Shown here piece by piece: positions 8,328 to 15,462 of a DNA stretch of 15,608 nucleotides (position 1 is the stretch's first letter; each line of letters opens with the position of its first letter). Where the stretch lies: assembly GCA_031286975.1 (NCBI GenBank), contig JAITTM010000091.1, positions 1-15,608 of the forward strand, written 5' to 3'. Under the pieces are notes generated by a model, which was not told the DNA's origin, did no database searches, and was given only the letters and a program-made list of their open reading frames with translations. Made by a program: the position numbers and the translations under genes. This DNA comes from Coriobacteriales bacterium. GTDB lineage: Bacteria; Actinomycetota; Coriobacteriia; Coriobacteriales; UBA8131.

Positions 8328-9305
8328 ATGGCTCCCCAGGTTAGCGTCATCATTCCCGTATATAACATCGAAGCGTACCTTGCGCGTTGCTTGGAGTCGG
8401 TGCTCGCTCAGACCTATGAGGATTTTGAGGTCTTCTTGGTGGATGATGGATCCGGTGACAGCTCGGCTGCATTGTGTAGGGAATACTGTTCCAGAGATAC
8501 GCGTTTCACGTTGATCCAAAAAGAGAACGGCGGCTTATCGAGTGCGCGTAATGCAGGGCTTGATGCTGCAAGGGGTACGTATGTTGCCTTTATCGATGGT
8601 GATGACAGTATCCACCCCAGAATGCTTGAAGTTCTCCATCGTAGCCTTGAGCAAACGGGCTCTGATATCGCGGTCTGCGATTATTACGAGGTTTTTGGAA
8701 CCCGCGTTGAGGCGTATTACGGTGTGGAGGAACACTTTGTCTGCGATAATCAAGAAGCCTATGGCATCTTTCTCCTGGGCAAGAAGACGGGTGCCAGTGT
8801 TTGCACAAAGATGTTCAGGTTGAGCTCCATAGGCGGTCTGCGTTTTAAGGAGGGCATCATTTGTGAGGATGCCCATTTTGATTCACAGCTCATGGGCAGC
8901 ATCAAATCGGTTTCCTTTGAGCTTGAACCCCTTTACTATTATCATCATCGTCAAAACAGTATCAGCACACGGGGTTTTGATACCAGGAGCATGGATACCG
9001 TCCGTGTGTATGAGCAGGTATACACCATGGTGCACAGTGAGTTTCCAAAGCTTCTTTCTCAGGCGCTGTTTCGTTTGGAGTGGGCGTATTTCTTTGTATT
9101 CGATCAGCTGTTGCTGCAAGAAGACTATCGAGCCGCTCCCAACTTTGAAGAGCTTTACGGATTTCTTAAATCGCACAGCTGGGATGTTGTGCGCAATGCT
9201 GATTTCAGAAAATCAAGGAGAATCGCAGCATTGGCATTACGGGTTGGGGTTTCATGCTATCGCTTCCTTTTATTGCGCAACAATAAGCGTATATGGGGTC
9301 AGTGA
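8328..9305 (+). CDS. Family 2 glycosyltransferase
   Basis: This 325-residue GT-A fold enzyme begins QVSVIIPVYN and has nucleotide-binding Asp residues in VDDGS (38-42). NGGLSSARNAGLDAARG lies at 67-83, the metal-binding DGDD motif at 90-93, and the probable base pair ED at 180-181. It would transfer a sugar from a nucleotide-sugar to the growing lipid-linked repeat unit on the cytoplasmic face. The frame opens at a TTG at 8298, but ATG 8328 is chosen because GAGGTAGG (about 8317-8323) precedes it and homologues begin just before the VSVIIPVYN strand. Its stop overlaps the next start (TGATG at 9303-9307). The gene looks less G+C-rich than the flanking clusters. Donor and acceptor sugars cannot be read from sequence. 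Confidence 0.9.
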   Translation: MAPQVSVIIPVYNIEAYLARCLESVLAQTYEDFEVFLVDDGSGDSSAALCREYCSRDTRFTLIQKENGGLSSARNAGLDAARGTYVAFIDGDDSIHPRMLEVLHRSLEQTGSDIAVCDYYEVFGTRVEAYYGVEEHFVCDNQEAYGIFLLGKKTGASVCTKMFRLSSIGGLRFKEGIICEDAHFDSQLMGSIKSVSFELEPLYYYHHRQNSISTRGFDTRSMDTVRVYEQVYTMVHSEFPKLLSQALFRLEWAYFFVFDQLLLQEDYRAAPNFEELYGFLKSHSWDVVRNADFRKSRRIAALALRVGVSCYRFLLLRNNKRIWGQ

Positions 9306-10438
9306 TGAAAAGGCGAGATGCAGCACAGAGGGGGGGTCAACAAAAACCCGCCATCGCGCTCTTTTGCTCACATCCAGCTAATCGGGGTGGCACAGGGAGT
9401 GCCGCTGCCGCTTTGGCAAACCGACTGGTGCAGGATTACAACGTGTATATGCTGGCATCTCACGGTTTAGGTGAACAGCAGTTCTTCTCCCTTGATCCGC
9501 GGGTTATTGTCAAGGTGTTTTCTGCGCATCCCGCACGGCTGCGAACGATGATTCCCCAGCTCTATGGCCCCGTTAAGCGCTATCTGCGCGAGCAGGGCAT
9601 CGATGTGGTGCTTGCGGTGGGCAATACGCAGGCATACAACCTGCTTCCCGTTGCCGCGACCCTTCGATCAACGCGTTTTGTCTACTGTGACCACGGCTCG
9701 CTGGAGGTGCAATGGGATCAAAGCGAGAATCGCCTGCTCAACAGGTTGAGCGTGCGCTTCTTCGATGCCATCGTGACCCTTACCCAGCGCAACCGTCAGA
9801 ACTATCTCGACCGCCTGCACGCCAACCCCGCCAAGGTGCAGGTCATCCACAACTGGATCGACACGGAGCTCATCGCCCGACCCGTTGTCTATGACCTGCA
9901 AGCAAAGCGGCTTTTGTGGGCAGGGCGTCTCGACAGCGAGAAGGGCGTCGACCTGCTGTTGGACATCGCCGAGGAGTTGCTTCCTGCGTTTCCCGCGTGG
10001 GAGTGGCATGTTTTTGGCGCGGGTGAGCTTGAAGATATGTTCAGGGAGCAGGTCAGGCTTCGTGGCCTTGAGGGACAACTCATCCTGAAGGGGTATACGC
10101 AGAATCTGGCAGAGCACTACGCCCGTTATGCGGTGGTGACTCTGACATCCTATCGGGAGGGCTTGCCCCTGGTATTGCTTGAAGGCAAGGCGTTTGGCCT
10201 GCCGCTTATCAGCTTTGACGTGGTGACGGGTCCTCGTGAGATAATCCGTGATGGCACAGACGGGTTTCTCATCGACTGCTATGACGTAGTAGCCTATGCC
10301 CGCAGATTGGCGCAGCTCATGGATTCCGCCGAATTGCGGGCGCGGATGTCGGCCGCATCACAGGAGACACTGGGATTGTTTGAGCAAGAGACGATTTACG
10401 GGCAGTGGAAATCCCTGATTGAGCAGATCACAGCATGA
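9305..10438 (+). CDS. Family 4 (GT-B) glycosyltransferase
   Basis: This 377-residue two-domain enzyme has a donor-binding C-terminal half with WAGRLDSEKG at 205-214 and the EX7E motif, Glu285 to Glu293, in REGLPLVLLEG. The N-terminal half has the GGTGSAAAALANRL loop typical of GT4 enzymes. These retaining transferases add a hexose, N-acetylhexosamine or similar sugar to the lipid-linked oligosaccharide. In-frame starts exist at ATG 9293 and GTG 9302. ATG 9305 is preferred because it couples to the upstream stop and has GGGG at 9295-9298 before it, whereas nothing resembling a ribosome site precedes 9293. The G+C level rises back to that of the main locus within this gene. The substrate is unknown. 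Confidence 0.9.
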   Translation: MKRRDAAQRGGQQKPAIALFCSHPANRGGTGSAAAALANRLVQDYNVYMLASHGLGEQQFFSLDPRVIVKVFSAHPARLRTMIPQLYGPVKRYLREQGIDVVLAVGNTQAYNLLPVAATLRSTRFVYCDHGSLEVQWDQSENRLLNRLSVRFFDAIVTLTQRNRQNYLDRLHANPAKVQVIHNWIDTELIARPVVYDLQAKRLLWAGRLDSEKGVDLLLDIAEELLPAFPAWEWHVFGAGELEDMFREQVRLRGLEGQLILKGYTQNLAEHYARYAVVTLTSYREGLPLVLLEGKAFGLPLISFDVVTGPREIIRDGTDGFLIDCYDVVAYARRLAQLMDSAELRARMSAASQETLGLFEQETIYGQWKSLIEQITA

Positions 10439-10490
10439 CAACATATCCGTTGGCAACAGAGGACAGAAGGCAAGGTTAGGAGTAGGTCGG

Positions 10491-12047
10491 GTGAGGCTCG
10501 AGAACTCAGCGCGTAATCTGGCAATCGCCTGGCTTGGTCAGGCGCTCTACGTCGTGGTCAACTTTGTGACCTTGGGCATCTTTGCCTCGTTGCTGTCGAC
10601 GGATTATAACGGCGTGCAGGGGCTCTTTACCCAGGTGCTCACCATTCTCTCGCTCTCTGAGTTAGGCGTAGGATCAGCCATCATCTATGCGCTCTATAAG
10701 CCCTTGGCAGAGGGGGACACACAGAAGGTTCGCTCACTCATGCGCCTGTTCAAACGGGCATATGTGGTCATTGGTGTGGTCATCGCGCTTTTTGGCTTTG
10801 GATTGGCGCCGTTTATCCAGCATCTCATCAAGGGCTCATCCAGCATCCCTCTTGACGAGTTGCGGCTGTACTTCGTCTGTTTTGTGCTCAACTCATCGGT
10901 TTCCTACTTCTTCTCATACAAGGGATCGTTGCTCTTTGCCGATCAGAAGAAGTACCTCGTCTCGATGGTGCAATATGGCTTTCAGATCGTCATGTGCTGC
11001 AGTCAGATAGTGGTGCTGCTGCTCACGCACAACTATCTCCTGTTTCTCGTGTGCATGGTCTGCTCCACCTTGGGACAAAACATGGTTACCGCCCATATAG
11101 CCAACAGGCGCTACCCCTACATCAAGGCAAAGACCCCCGTCGAGCCCATTGACGCGCCTACGCTTGCTACCATCAAAAAGAACGTCTTTGCGCTGGTCTT
11201 GCATCGCATTGCCGGCATCGCCACAACTCCGGCAAGCTCGCTCATCATCTCGCTCAACATCAACCTTCTGGCTGTGGCGAGTTATGGATACTACACCATG
11301 GTCGTCACGGCGCTCGTGCGCATCATGGATCAGCTCTTCGATGCCATACTGGCCAGCGTGGGCAACCTGGCTGCCACCGAATCATCTGAACGGCAGCTGG
11401 GCGTCTTCAAGACCACCTTCTTCATCAATGCGATCCTGTATGCGGTGACGGCGATTCCGCTCCTTTGCGTGTTCAATGTCTTCATCGGGGAGCTCTGGGT
11501 GGGGGAGGACTATCTGCTCCCCGTGGTGACCTGCGCCCTTATCACTATCCTTTACTACCTCAAGGGGATGCGGTCTGCGGCGCTCAGCTTTACCAGTGCC
11601 TATGGGCTGTACTGGTTCACGCGCTATAAGGCCATTATAGAGACGGTCGTGCTCCTGGTTCTGTGCGTGGTGCTTGTGGTCGACTTCGATATCGCGGGCG
11701 TGGTGATTGCCGGCATCATCACTACGCTTGCTATCTCGACCGTGTATGAGGGTTATATGCTGTTCAAGCATGGGCTCAAGAGCTCAAGCAGGTGGTACTT
11801 CTTGCGCTTTGCCCTTTATGTCGGCGTGACGGCGGTACTGGGTGCCGGTGCCTATGGCATCTGCTGGGTGATTCCCCTGGGCGGAGCACTTGGCTTTCTC
11901 GTCAAGGGCGCGGTTGCACTTGCCGTCTCCGGCGGCGGCTTTGCCCTGCTGTTTGGGCGCACGCCGGAGTTCAGGGAGTGCACCGCCCTCGTCAGGCGCC
12001 TGGCGCGTGGGCTCAAAGGACGACTTAAGCGTCCAGAGCGCTCTTAG
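10491..12047 (+). CDS. wzx: Wzx-type lipid-linked oligosaccharide flippase
   Basis: This 518-residue protein of the polysaccharide-transporter (MATE/MurJ-like) superfamily has about 12-14 hydrophobic segments through the whole length and a short basic C-terminal tail. The N-terminus RLENSARNLAIAWLGQALY and the following segment ending SELGVGSAIIYALYKPLAEG are typical of Gram-positive Wzx proteins. It would flip the undecaprenyl-linked repeat unit to the outer face for Wzy. The frame is open back to a TTG at 10419 inside the previous gene. GTG 10491 is preferred because AGGAG at 10478-10482 lies 8 bases upstream and the hydrophobic region then starts near residue 8, as in the family. It is the last gene of the GT2-GT4-wzx cluster and converges on eutH; no strong terminator follows. 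Confidence 0.9.
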   Translation: MRLENSARNLAIAWLGQALYVVVNFVTLGIFASLLSTDYNGVQGLFTQVLTILSLSELGVGSAIIYALYKPLAEGDTQKVRSLMRLFKRAYVVIGVVIALFGFGLAPFIQHLIKGSSSIPLDELRLYFVCFVLNSSVSYFFSYKGSLLFADQKKYLVSMVQYGFQIVMCCSQIVVLLLTHNYLLFLVCMVCSTLGQNMVTAHIANRRYPYIKAKTPVEPIDAPTLATIKKNVFALVLHRIAGIATTPASSLIISLNINLLAVASYGYYTMVVTALVRIMDQLFDAILASVGNLAATESSERQLGVFKTTFFINAILYAVTAIPLLCVFNVFIGELWVGEDYLLPVVTCALITILYYLKGMRSAALSFTSAYGLYWFTRYKAIIETVVLLVLCVVLVVDFDIAGVVIAGIITTLAISTVYEGYMLFKHGLKSSSRWYFLRFALYVGVTAVLGAGAYGICWVIPLGGALGFLVKGAVALAVSGGGFALLFGRTPEFRECTALVRRLARGLKGRLKRPERS

Positions 12048-12087
12048 CGCGATTTGCCTAGACAGACGGGCTTGGATGGCCGTGTTT

Positions 12088-12128
12088 GGATAACCGCACC
12101 TTCATGACCGCGGGCGGATAACCGCGCC
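12088..12128. repeat. Two copies of a 13-bp motif in the wzx-eutH intergenic region
   Basis: GGATAACCGCACC at 12088-12100 recurs as GGATAACCGCGCC at 12116-12128, a spacing of 28 bases. TGGATGGC also occurs on both sides (12073-12080 and 12129-12136). The stretch can form only short hairpins such as GCGG-ATAA-CCGC (12114-12125), and no T-tract follows on either strand. It looks like decayed repeat DNA rather than a classical terminator. Confidence 0.5.
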
Positions 12129-12138
12129 TGGATGGCGA

Positions 12139-12170
12139 TTGAACTCGCGCTCTGTTGAACTCGCGCTCTA
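12139..12170. repeat. 16-bp tandem duplication between wzx and eutH
   Basis: TTGAACTCGCGCTCTG (12139-12154) is followed directly by TTGAACTCGCGCTCTA (12155-12170), then by TTGA, the start of a third unit. The array ends next to the eutH stop codon (TAG on the minus strand, 12178-12176). The first unit ends in an 8-base sequence complementary to CAGAGCGC at 12034-12041 inside the end of wzx, so a long-range stem is possible. Function is unknown. Confidence 0.7.
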
Positions 12171-12175
12171 TTGAT

Positions 12176-13423
12176 CTAGGCAACAACCTCGACTTTATCA
12201 GTTGCGGCGGGAGTCTCATCGACCTGCGCATCCTCTGCCTCCATGCTCTCAGCCTTTTTTACGGCCAGCAGATTGGCAAAAACGATGGCAAAGATGCCGC
12301 CAACGAGCTTGCCCACCAATACGGGCACGATCAAAGATGGCTGGAAGTTCGCGGTAAACGAGAGATGGTCACCAAAGAGGAAGGCGCAACACACGGCAAA
12401 GGCGATGGTGATCACCTTGTCGCGCGCCTTGATGTCCTTGACCATGGCCAAAAGCGCCAGCACATTTGCCGAGGCGGCCAACAGACCCGTGGTGGCATCA
12501 GAGCTCAGACCAAAGATCCTACCAACGGCGGCAAGCGGGCGGGCAAGGTGTTTTTTGATGAGATACACCATGGGAAAAGCTCCGCAGAGCATGATGCCAA
12601 CCGCGCCGGAGACCTCAAGTGCCCTGAACAAGTCGTTCTCGTCAGCGATGATGGGCTCAAAGCCCCAAAAGCCTCCCAAAAGCATCGAAGGAAGACCGGT
12701 AAAGTACTCGACCACCACAAAGACGAACACGAGCTTGAGTGCGGACTCGAGAACACGTCCAAAGATGATGAAGCCCTTGATCATCGCATCCGGTTTGAAG
12801 AGGAGCCCCAGGGCAAGAGCCACGCAGATGATGATAAGTGGGATAAGATTGAGCCCGATGGTGGCAAAACTCAAGGCCATCTGATACAGGGCATCGCTGT
12901 TGGTCGAGATGATGTCGCGCACGAGGGGATTGGTAACGGCGATAATCACGCTGGATACCAGCACGCCAATGGGAATAGCAAGCAGGCCGCACATCACGCC
13001 CAGGGCAAGGTATTTCTGGTCCTTCTTCTGGATCATCTTTAGGGCAACGGGGATGGTAAAGACGATGGTCGCGCCAGCCATGTAGCCGGTCATCATCGCC
13101 ATGATCCAGCTCTCCTTGGTCTGCGCGAGAGCCTCCGCAAGTTGATAGCCGCCCATGTCAACGGCGATGAAGGTGGTTGCCGCCATGGCGGGATCAGCGC
13201 CCACCGCCGCAAATGCCGGGCCAAAAACGCCACTCACAAAGGCGGTGAGGTAAGGGGCTGCCGCCATGATACCGGCGACTGGCAAGAAGATGGGACCAAT
13301 CGAGTCGATACCTGCAACAAATTCCTGCCCCAGCTTGCTCTCAGGCTTGATAACCGAGGCCACCGCGCCGATTATGGCACAGGTCATGATGATGTAGACG
13401 ACCGCTGTTCCGATGAGTTCCAT
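12176..13423 (-). CDS. eutH: EutH-family ethanolamine (choline?) permease
   Basis: This 415-residue membrane protein has about 11 hydrophobic segments and a polar, acidic C-terminal tail. It matches the EutH family along its whole length: DMGGYQLAEAL, TIVFTIPVALKMI, KYLALGVMCGLLAIPIG, GAFPMVYLIKKHLARPL and FAVCCAFLFGDHLSF are all close to the remembered E. coli EutH pattern. Classical EutH moves ethanolamine for catabolism in eut microcompartment operons. None of those genes is present here; it is the second gene after licCA. GAAGGG on the minus strand lies 7 bases before the ATG at 13423, and 60 bases separate it from the licCA stop. I infer that it supplies ethanolamine or choline to the LicA kinase domain, the role of LicB in Haemophilus. 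Family assignment is secure; substrate is inference. Confidence 0.92.
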   Translation of the reverse strand: MELIGTAVVYIIMTCAIIGAVASVIKPESKLGQEFVAGIDSIGPIFLPVAGIMAAAPYLTAFVSGVFGPAFAAVGADPAMAATTFIAVDMGGYQLAEALAQTKESWIMAMMTGYMAGATIVFTIPVALKMIQKKDQKYLALGVMCGLLAIPIGVLVSSVIIAVTNPLVRDIISTNSDALYQMALSFATIGLNLIPLIIICVALALGLLFKPDAMIKGFIIFGRVLESALKLVFVFVVVEYFTGLPSMLLGGFWGFEPIIADENDLFRALEVSGAVGIMLCGAFPMVYLIKKHLARPLAAVGRIFGLSSDATTGLLAASANVLALLAMVKDIKARDKVITIAFAVCCAFLFGDHLSFTANFQPSLIVPVLVGKLVGGIFAIVFANLLAVKKAESMEAEDAQVDETPAATDKVEVVA

Positions 13424-13483
13424 AGCGCTACCCTTCTCAAAAAATCCCGTTAATGATCCTGTTAAAGTCCCGTTCTCAAGGTT

Positions 13484-15250
13484 CTACTGTGTATTGGCCA
13501 ATAGATTCTCTGCGTGGATCCCGTACTCCTTAGCAAAGCGATACCACAGATACAGCCATTCACCCACCGGTGCGTCCGCCGCCTCCTTATTGAGCGCCCA
13601 CACAAACCAGTAATAGGCCGCAAGCGAGGTATAAGCGATGCAGTGAAACAGTTCGGCAGCGTCGAGGGGGCGCCCAAAATAGGTCTCAAAAACCTCGATC
13701 GCCTGGTCGTAGGTGTAATCCGAGCAGCATATGAACACACCGAGGTCGCAGGCATAATCTGACATACCCGCGTATTCCCAGTCGATCAGATAGAACTGAT
13801 CCTCCGCAACGAGGATGTTGGGCTCATAAAAATCACAATGGCACAAAACGGTTTGTGTCGCCTGTGCCGTAACCAGCCCGTAGAGCTTGTTGGCGCGAGC
13901 ATCAAGCTCTGCAAAATCAGGAAAGTTCAGCTGCTCGCTCCCCTTGAGTAGGCGCTTGATCTTCTCCGTCTCATCATGGATATCGAAGTCGTTATCGACC
14001 TTCTTCTGGGAGCCGTGCAGCTTCTTGATCATCGCAATGCCCGCGCACACATGCTCCTTGTTGTGGTAGTCGAACTCCTCCTTGATGTGCACAAAGCGCG
14101 ACAGCTTCCAACCATCCACGGGATCCTGATACACAAAGGACGCGTCGAGCCCCAGGTCGCGGGCAATGACCTCGATCTCTGCCTCAACAGCTCGATTGAT
14201 GATGCCCTGTGTTATCTGCCCGGGATGCCGATAGACGTATTCGTTTTCGCCCACCTTGAAATAGAACGAGAGGTTGCTCAGTCCCTTCTCCATAGGGGCG
14301 ATGTTCGTGATGTCAACGCGCTCGCAGGCAAGCACCTGGCAGATGTTATCAAGTATCGAGGAATCGATGTTGGTGATGAAATCGGGGTCGAAGCGGCGCA
14401 CGTCATCCAGTGAATCGAACTCATAGATGATGCCATCGGGGTATTTCTTGATGTGCATATCGAGGTCTTTGATATGGTCGGCATAGATGTCCTCCCAGAG
14501 CTTGGGCTGCGTCTCCGGCCGGTCGTACACCGCATCAAGTATCTTGACAAAAGCCTGGGAGAAAACCGTGTCAAAATAGGCCTCGCCAAACATCACCCAG
14601 CTATCCGCACCACCGGGAGTGACCTTGGTGATACGCTTCTTTGCCCCTACGCGCAAGCACCATTCCTCGGTCTCTCCCTGATCAAAGACCGCGGCATAGT
14701 AGGCATGATAGACATAGGGCTCAAAGACATTCTGCGTAAAATAGTTGTCAGATGTCAGGATGTAGGTGTTGCCCAGGCGATGCTCCACCAGCTTGAGGGT
14801 CGAGTTGTTATTGCGCTCTGCAAAGTAATCATTAACCACGATTGAGACACCAAAGGCATCCTCAAGATAGAGAAACTGCTCCTTCATGTAGCCTATAACC
14901 ACGGTGATGTCATAAATACCCGTTGCGTGCAGCTGTCGGATTATGCGCTCGATGAGCACCTCTCCACATACGCGTAGGGTGCCTTTTGGTTTCTCGTATG
15001 AGATGGGGGCAAAACGACTTGATTTGCCAGCCGCCATGATAATCGCATTCTGCACCTTGTGAGGTTCAAGGGCTTTGAATCCAGCTGCGGTGATGCCAGC
15101 ACTATCGGTGTAACCCAAATCGGTCAATTGTCTGATGATGCTGTTGACGTTGCCCAAGCTGAGCCCGGTTTTCTCTGCCAGTGCTCGCTGCGTCCGAGCT
15201 TCTCCCGCCCGTATCTGGTTCAAAACCAGGAATTCATTCTCTGAGAGCAT
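13484..15250 (-). CDS. licCA: Fusion of winged helix-turn-helix, LicC-like cytidylyltransferase and LicA-like choline/ethanolamine kinase
   Basis: This 588-residue protein has three parts. Residues 1-62 form a MarR-like winged helix-turn-helix (ENEFLVLNQI, TQRALAEKTGLSLGNVNSII, then a wing). Residues about 66-300 form a LicC-like nucleotidyltransferase: NAIIMAAGKSSRFAP with the signature at 73-82, EKPKGTL at 87-93, VIGYMKEQFLYLEDAFGV, and TSDNYF at 166-171 holding the expected metal-binding Asp. Residues about 310-588 form a choline/ethanolamine kinase: loop EKGLSNLSFYF near 321, RHPG at 341-344, catalytic CHCDFYEPNIL at 470-480 and IDWEYA at 489-494. It would phosphorylate the base and make its CDP derivative. 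A TTG at 15316 and an ATG at 15289 are upstream in frame, but they fall in the promoter. ATG 15250 has GAGGGAAGG 8 bases before it. A licCA fusion is known in Treponema denticola; the added DNA-binding domain suggests autoregulation. Confidence 0.9.
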   Translation of the reverse strand: MLSENEFLVLNQIRAGEARTQRALAEKTGLSLGNVNSIIRQLTDLGYTDSAGITAAGFKALEPHKVQNAIIMAAGKSSRFAPISYEKPKGTLRVCGEVLIERIIRQLHATGIYDITVVIGYMKEQFLYLEDAFGVSIVVNDYFAERNNNSTLKLVEHRLGNTYILTSDNYFTQNVFEPYVYHAYYAAVFDQGETEEWCLRVGAKKRITKVTPGGADSWVMFGEAYFDTVFSQAFVKILDAVYDRPETQPKLWEDIYADHIKDLDMHIKKYPDGIIYEFDSLDDVRRFDPDFITNIDSSILDNICQVLACERVDITNIAPMEKGLSNLSFYFKVGENEYVYRHPGQITQGIINRAVEAEIEVIARDLGLDASFVYQDPVDGWKLSRFVHIKEEFDYHNKEHVCAGIAMIKKLHGSQKKVDNDFDIHDETEKIKRLLKGSEQLNFPDFAELDARANKLYGLVTAQATQTVLCHCDFYEPNILVAEDQFYLIDWEYAGMSDYACDLGVFICCSDYTYDQAIEVFETYFGRPLDAAELFHCIAYTSLAAYYWFVWALNKEAADAPVGEWLYLWYRFAKEYGIHAENLLANTQ

Positions 15251-15258
15251 AGCGGCTG

Positions 15259-15267
15259 CCTTCCCTC
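15259..15267 (-). promoter_or_regulatory. Strong ribosome binding site fixing the licCA start
   Basis: GAGGGAAGG on the minus strand lies 8 bases before ATG 15250. This supports the shorter protein over the in-frame ATG at 15289 and TTG at 15316, both of which overlap the predicted promoter. Confidence 0.7.
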
Positions 15268-15270
15268 GTG

Positions 15271-15290
15271 ATTGTTCGATAGTGAACATT
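15271..15290. promoter_or_regulatory. Inverted repeat overlapping the licCA -10 and start point (candidate operator)
   Basis: ATTGTTC and GAACATT are near-perfect inverted arms (6 of 7 positions) separated by 6 bases. The pair overlaps the TAGAAT -10 (15288-15293) and the expected start point near 15281. A dimeric repressor bound here would block transcription. The fused winged helix of the gene's own product is the obvious candidate, but this is inference. Confidence 0.5.
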
Positions 15291-15316
15291 CTAAGGCAGC
15301 CCCTGCTTTTGTTCAA
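15288..15316 (-). promoter_or_regulatory. Sigma-70-type promoter of the licCA-eutH operon
   Basis: On the minus strand TTGAAC (15316-15311) is followed after exactly 17 bases by TAGAAT (15293-15288). Transcription would begin near 15281, leaving a leader of about 30 bases with the strong ribosome site. The -10 matches consensus at five of six positions and the -35 at four of six. Confidence 0.7.
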
Positions 15317-15323
15317 GCAACAA
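15309..15323. promoter_or_regulatory. Second inverted repeat overlapping the licCA -35 element (candidate operator)
   Basis: TTGTT and AACAA are perfect 5-base inverted arms around CAAGC and cover the -35 hexamer. Its left part, TTGTTC, is shared with the repeat at 15271-15290. Two similar sites over -35 and -10 are a classical repressor arrangement. Confidence 0.4.
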
Positions 15324-15406
15324 GATTATGCTCTAAAAAATGAACGTACGAGTTTCGCTCGGGAGGCTTTGGGCTTTGGTGCGCCTGGTAGGGTTCGAGC
15401 GTTAAG

Positions 15407-15429
15407 CAAACGTGCCAGTGGCACGTTTG
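15407..15429. repeat. Perfect inverted repeat within the 162-bp unit
   Basis: CAAACGTGCC at 15407-15416 and its exact reverse complement at 15420-15429 flank AGT. The same element is present in the second unit (15569-15591). No T-run follows on either strand, so it is not a standard terminator. Confidence 0.85.
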
Positions 15430-15439
15430 TAGCGAGAAG

Positions 15440-15462
15440 GGGTTCGCTGGTTGTGCGAACCC
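15440..15462. repeat. Second perfect inverted repeat within the 162-bp unit
   Basis: GGGTTCGC (15440-15447) and GCGAACCC (15455-15462) flank a 7-base loop, TGGTTGT. Part of that loop can instead pair with ACAACC at 15478-15483, so two alternative folds compete. The second unit is cut by the window end before the right arm. Confidence 0.8.

Noticed and set aside
12155..13042. Plus-strand open frame of 295 codons opposite eutH
   Set aside because: The product is rich in His, Asp, Lys and Gly, with no fold or motif, as expected antisense to a hydrophobic protein. The minus strand clearly encodes EutH.
12176..13423. eutH as part of an ethanolamine-degradation (eut) microcompartment operon
   Set aside because: No EutB/EutC lyase, shell protein, aldehyde or alcohol dehydrogenase gene is present on either side; the partner gene is licCA.
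15251..15316. Longer licCA product starting at TTG 15316 or ATG 15289
   Set aside because: These starts lie within the predicted -35/-10 region and have weaker ribosome sites than ATG 15250, and the extra residues precede the winged-helix domain without adding a motif.
15401..15407. GTTAAGC fits the integron attC core consensus GTTRRRY, suggesting a cassette array
   Set aside because: A degenerate 7-base match is expected by chance, no partner RYYYAAC core was found at a suitable distance, and there are no cassette genes or integrase.
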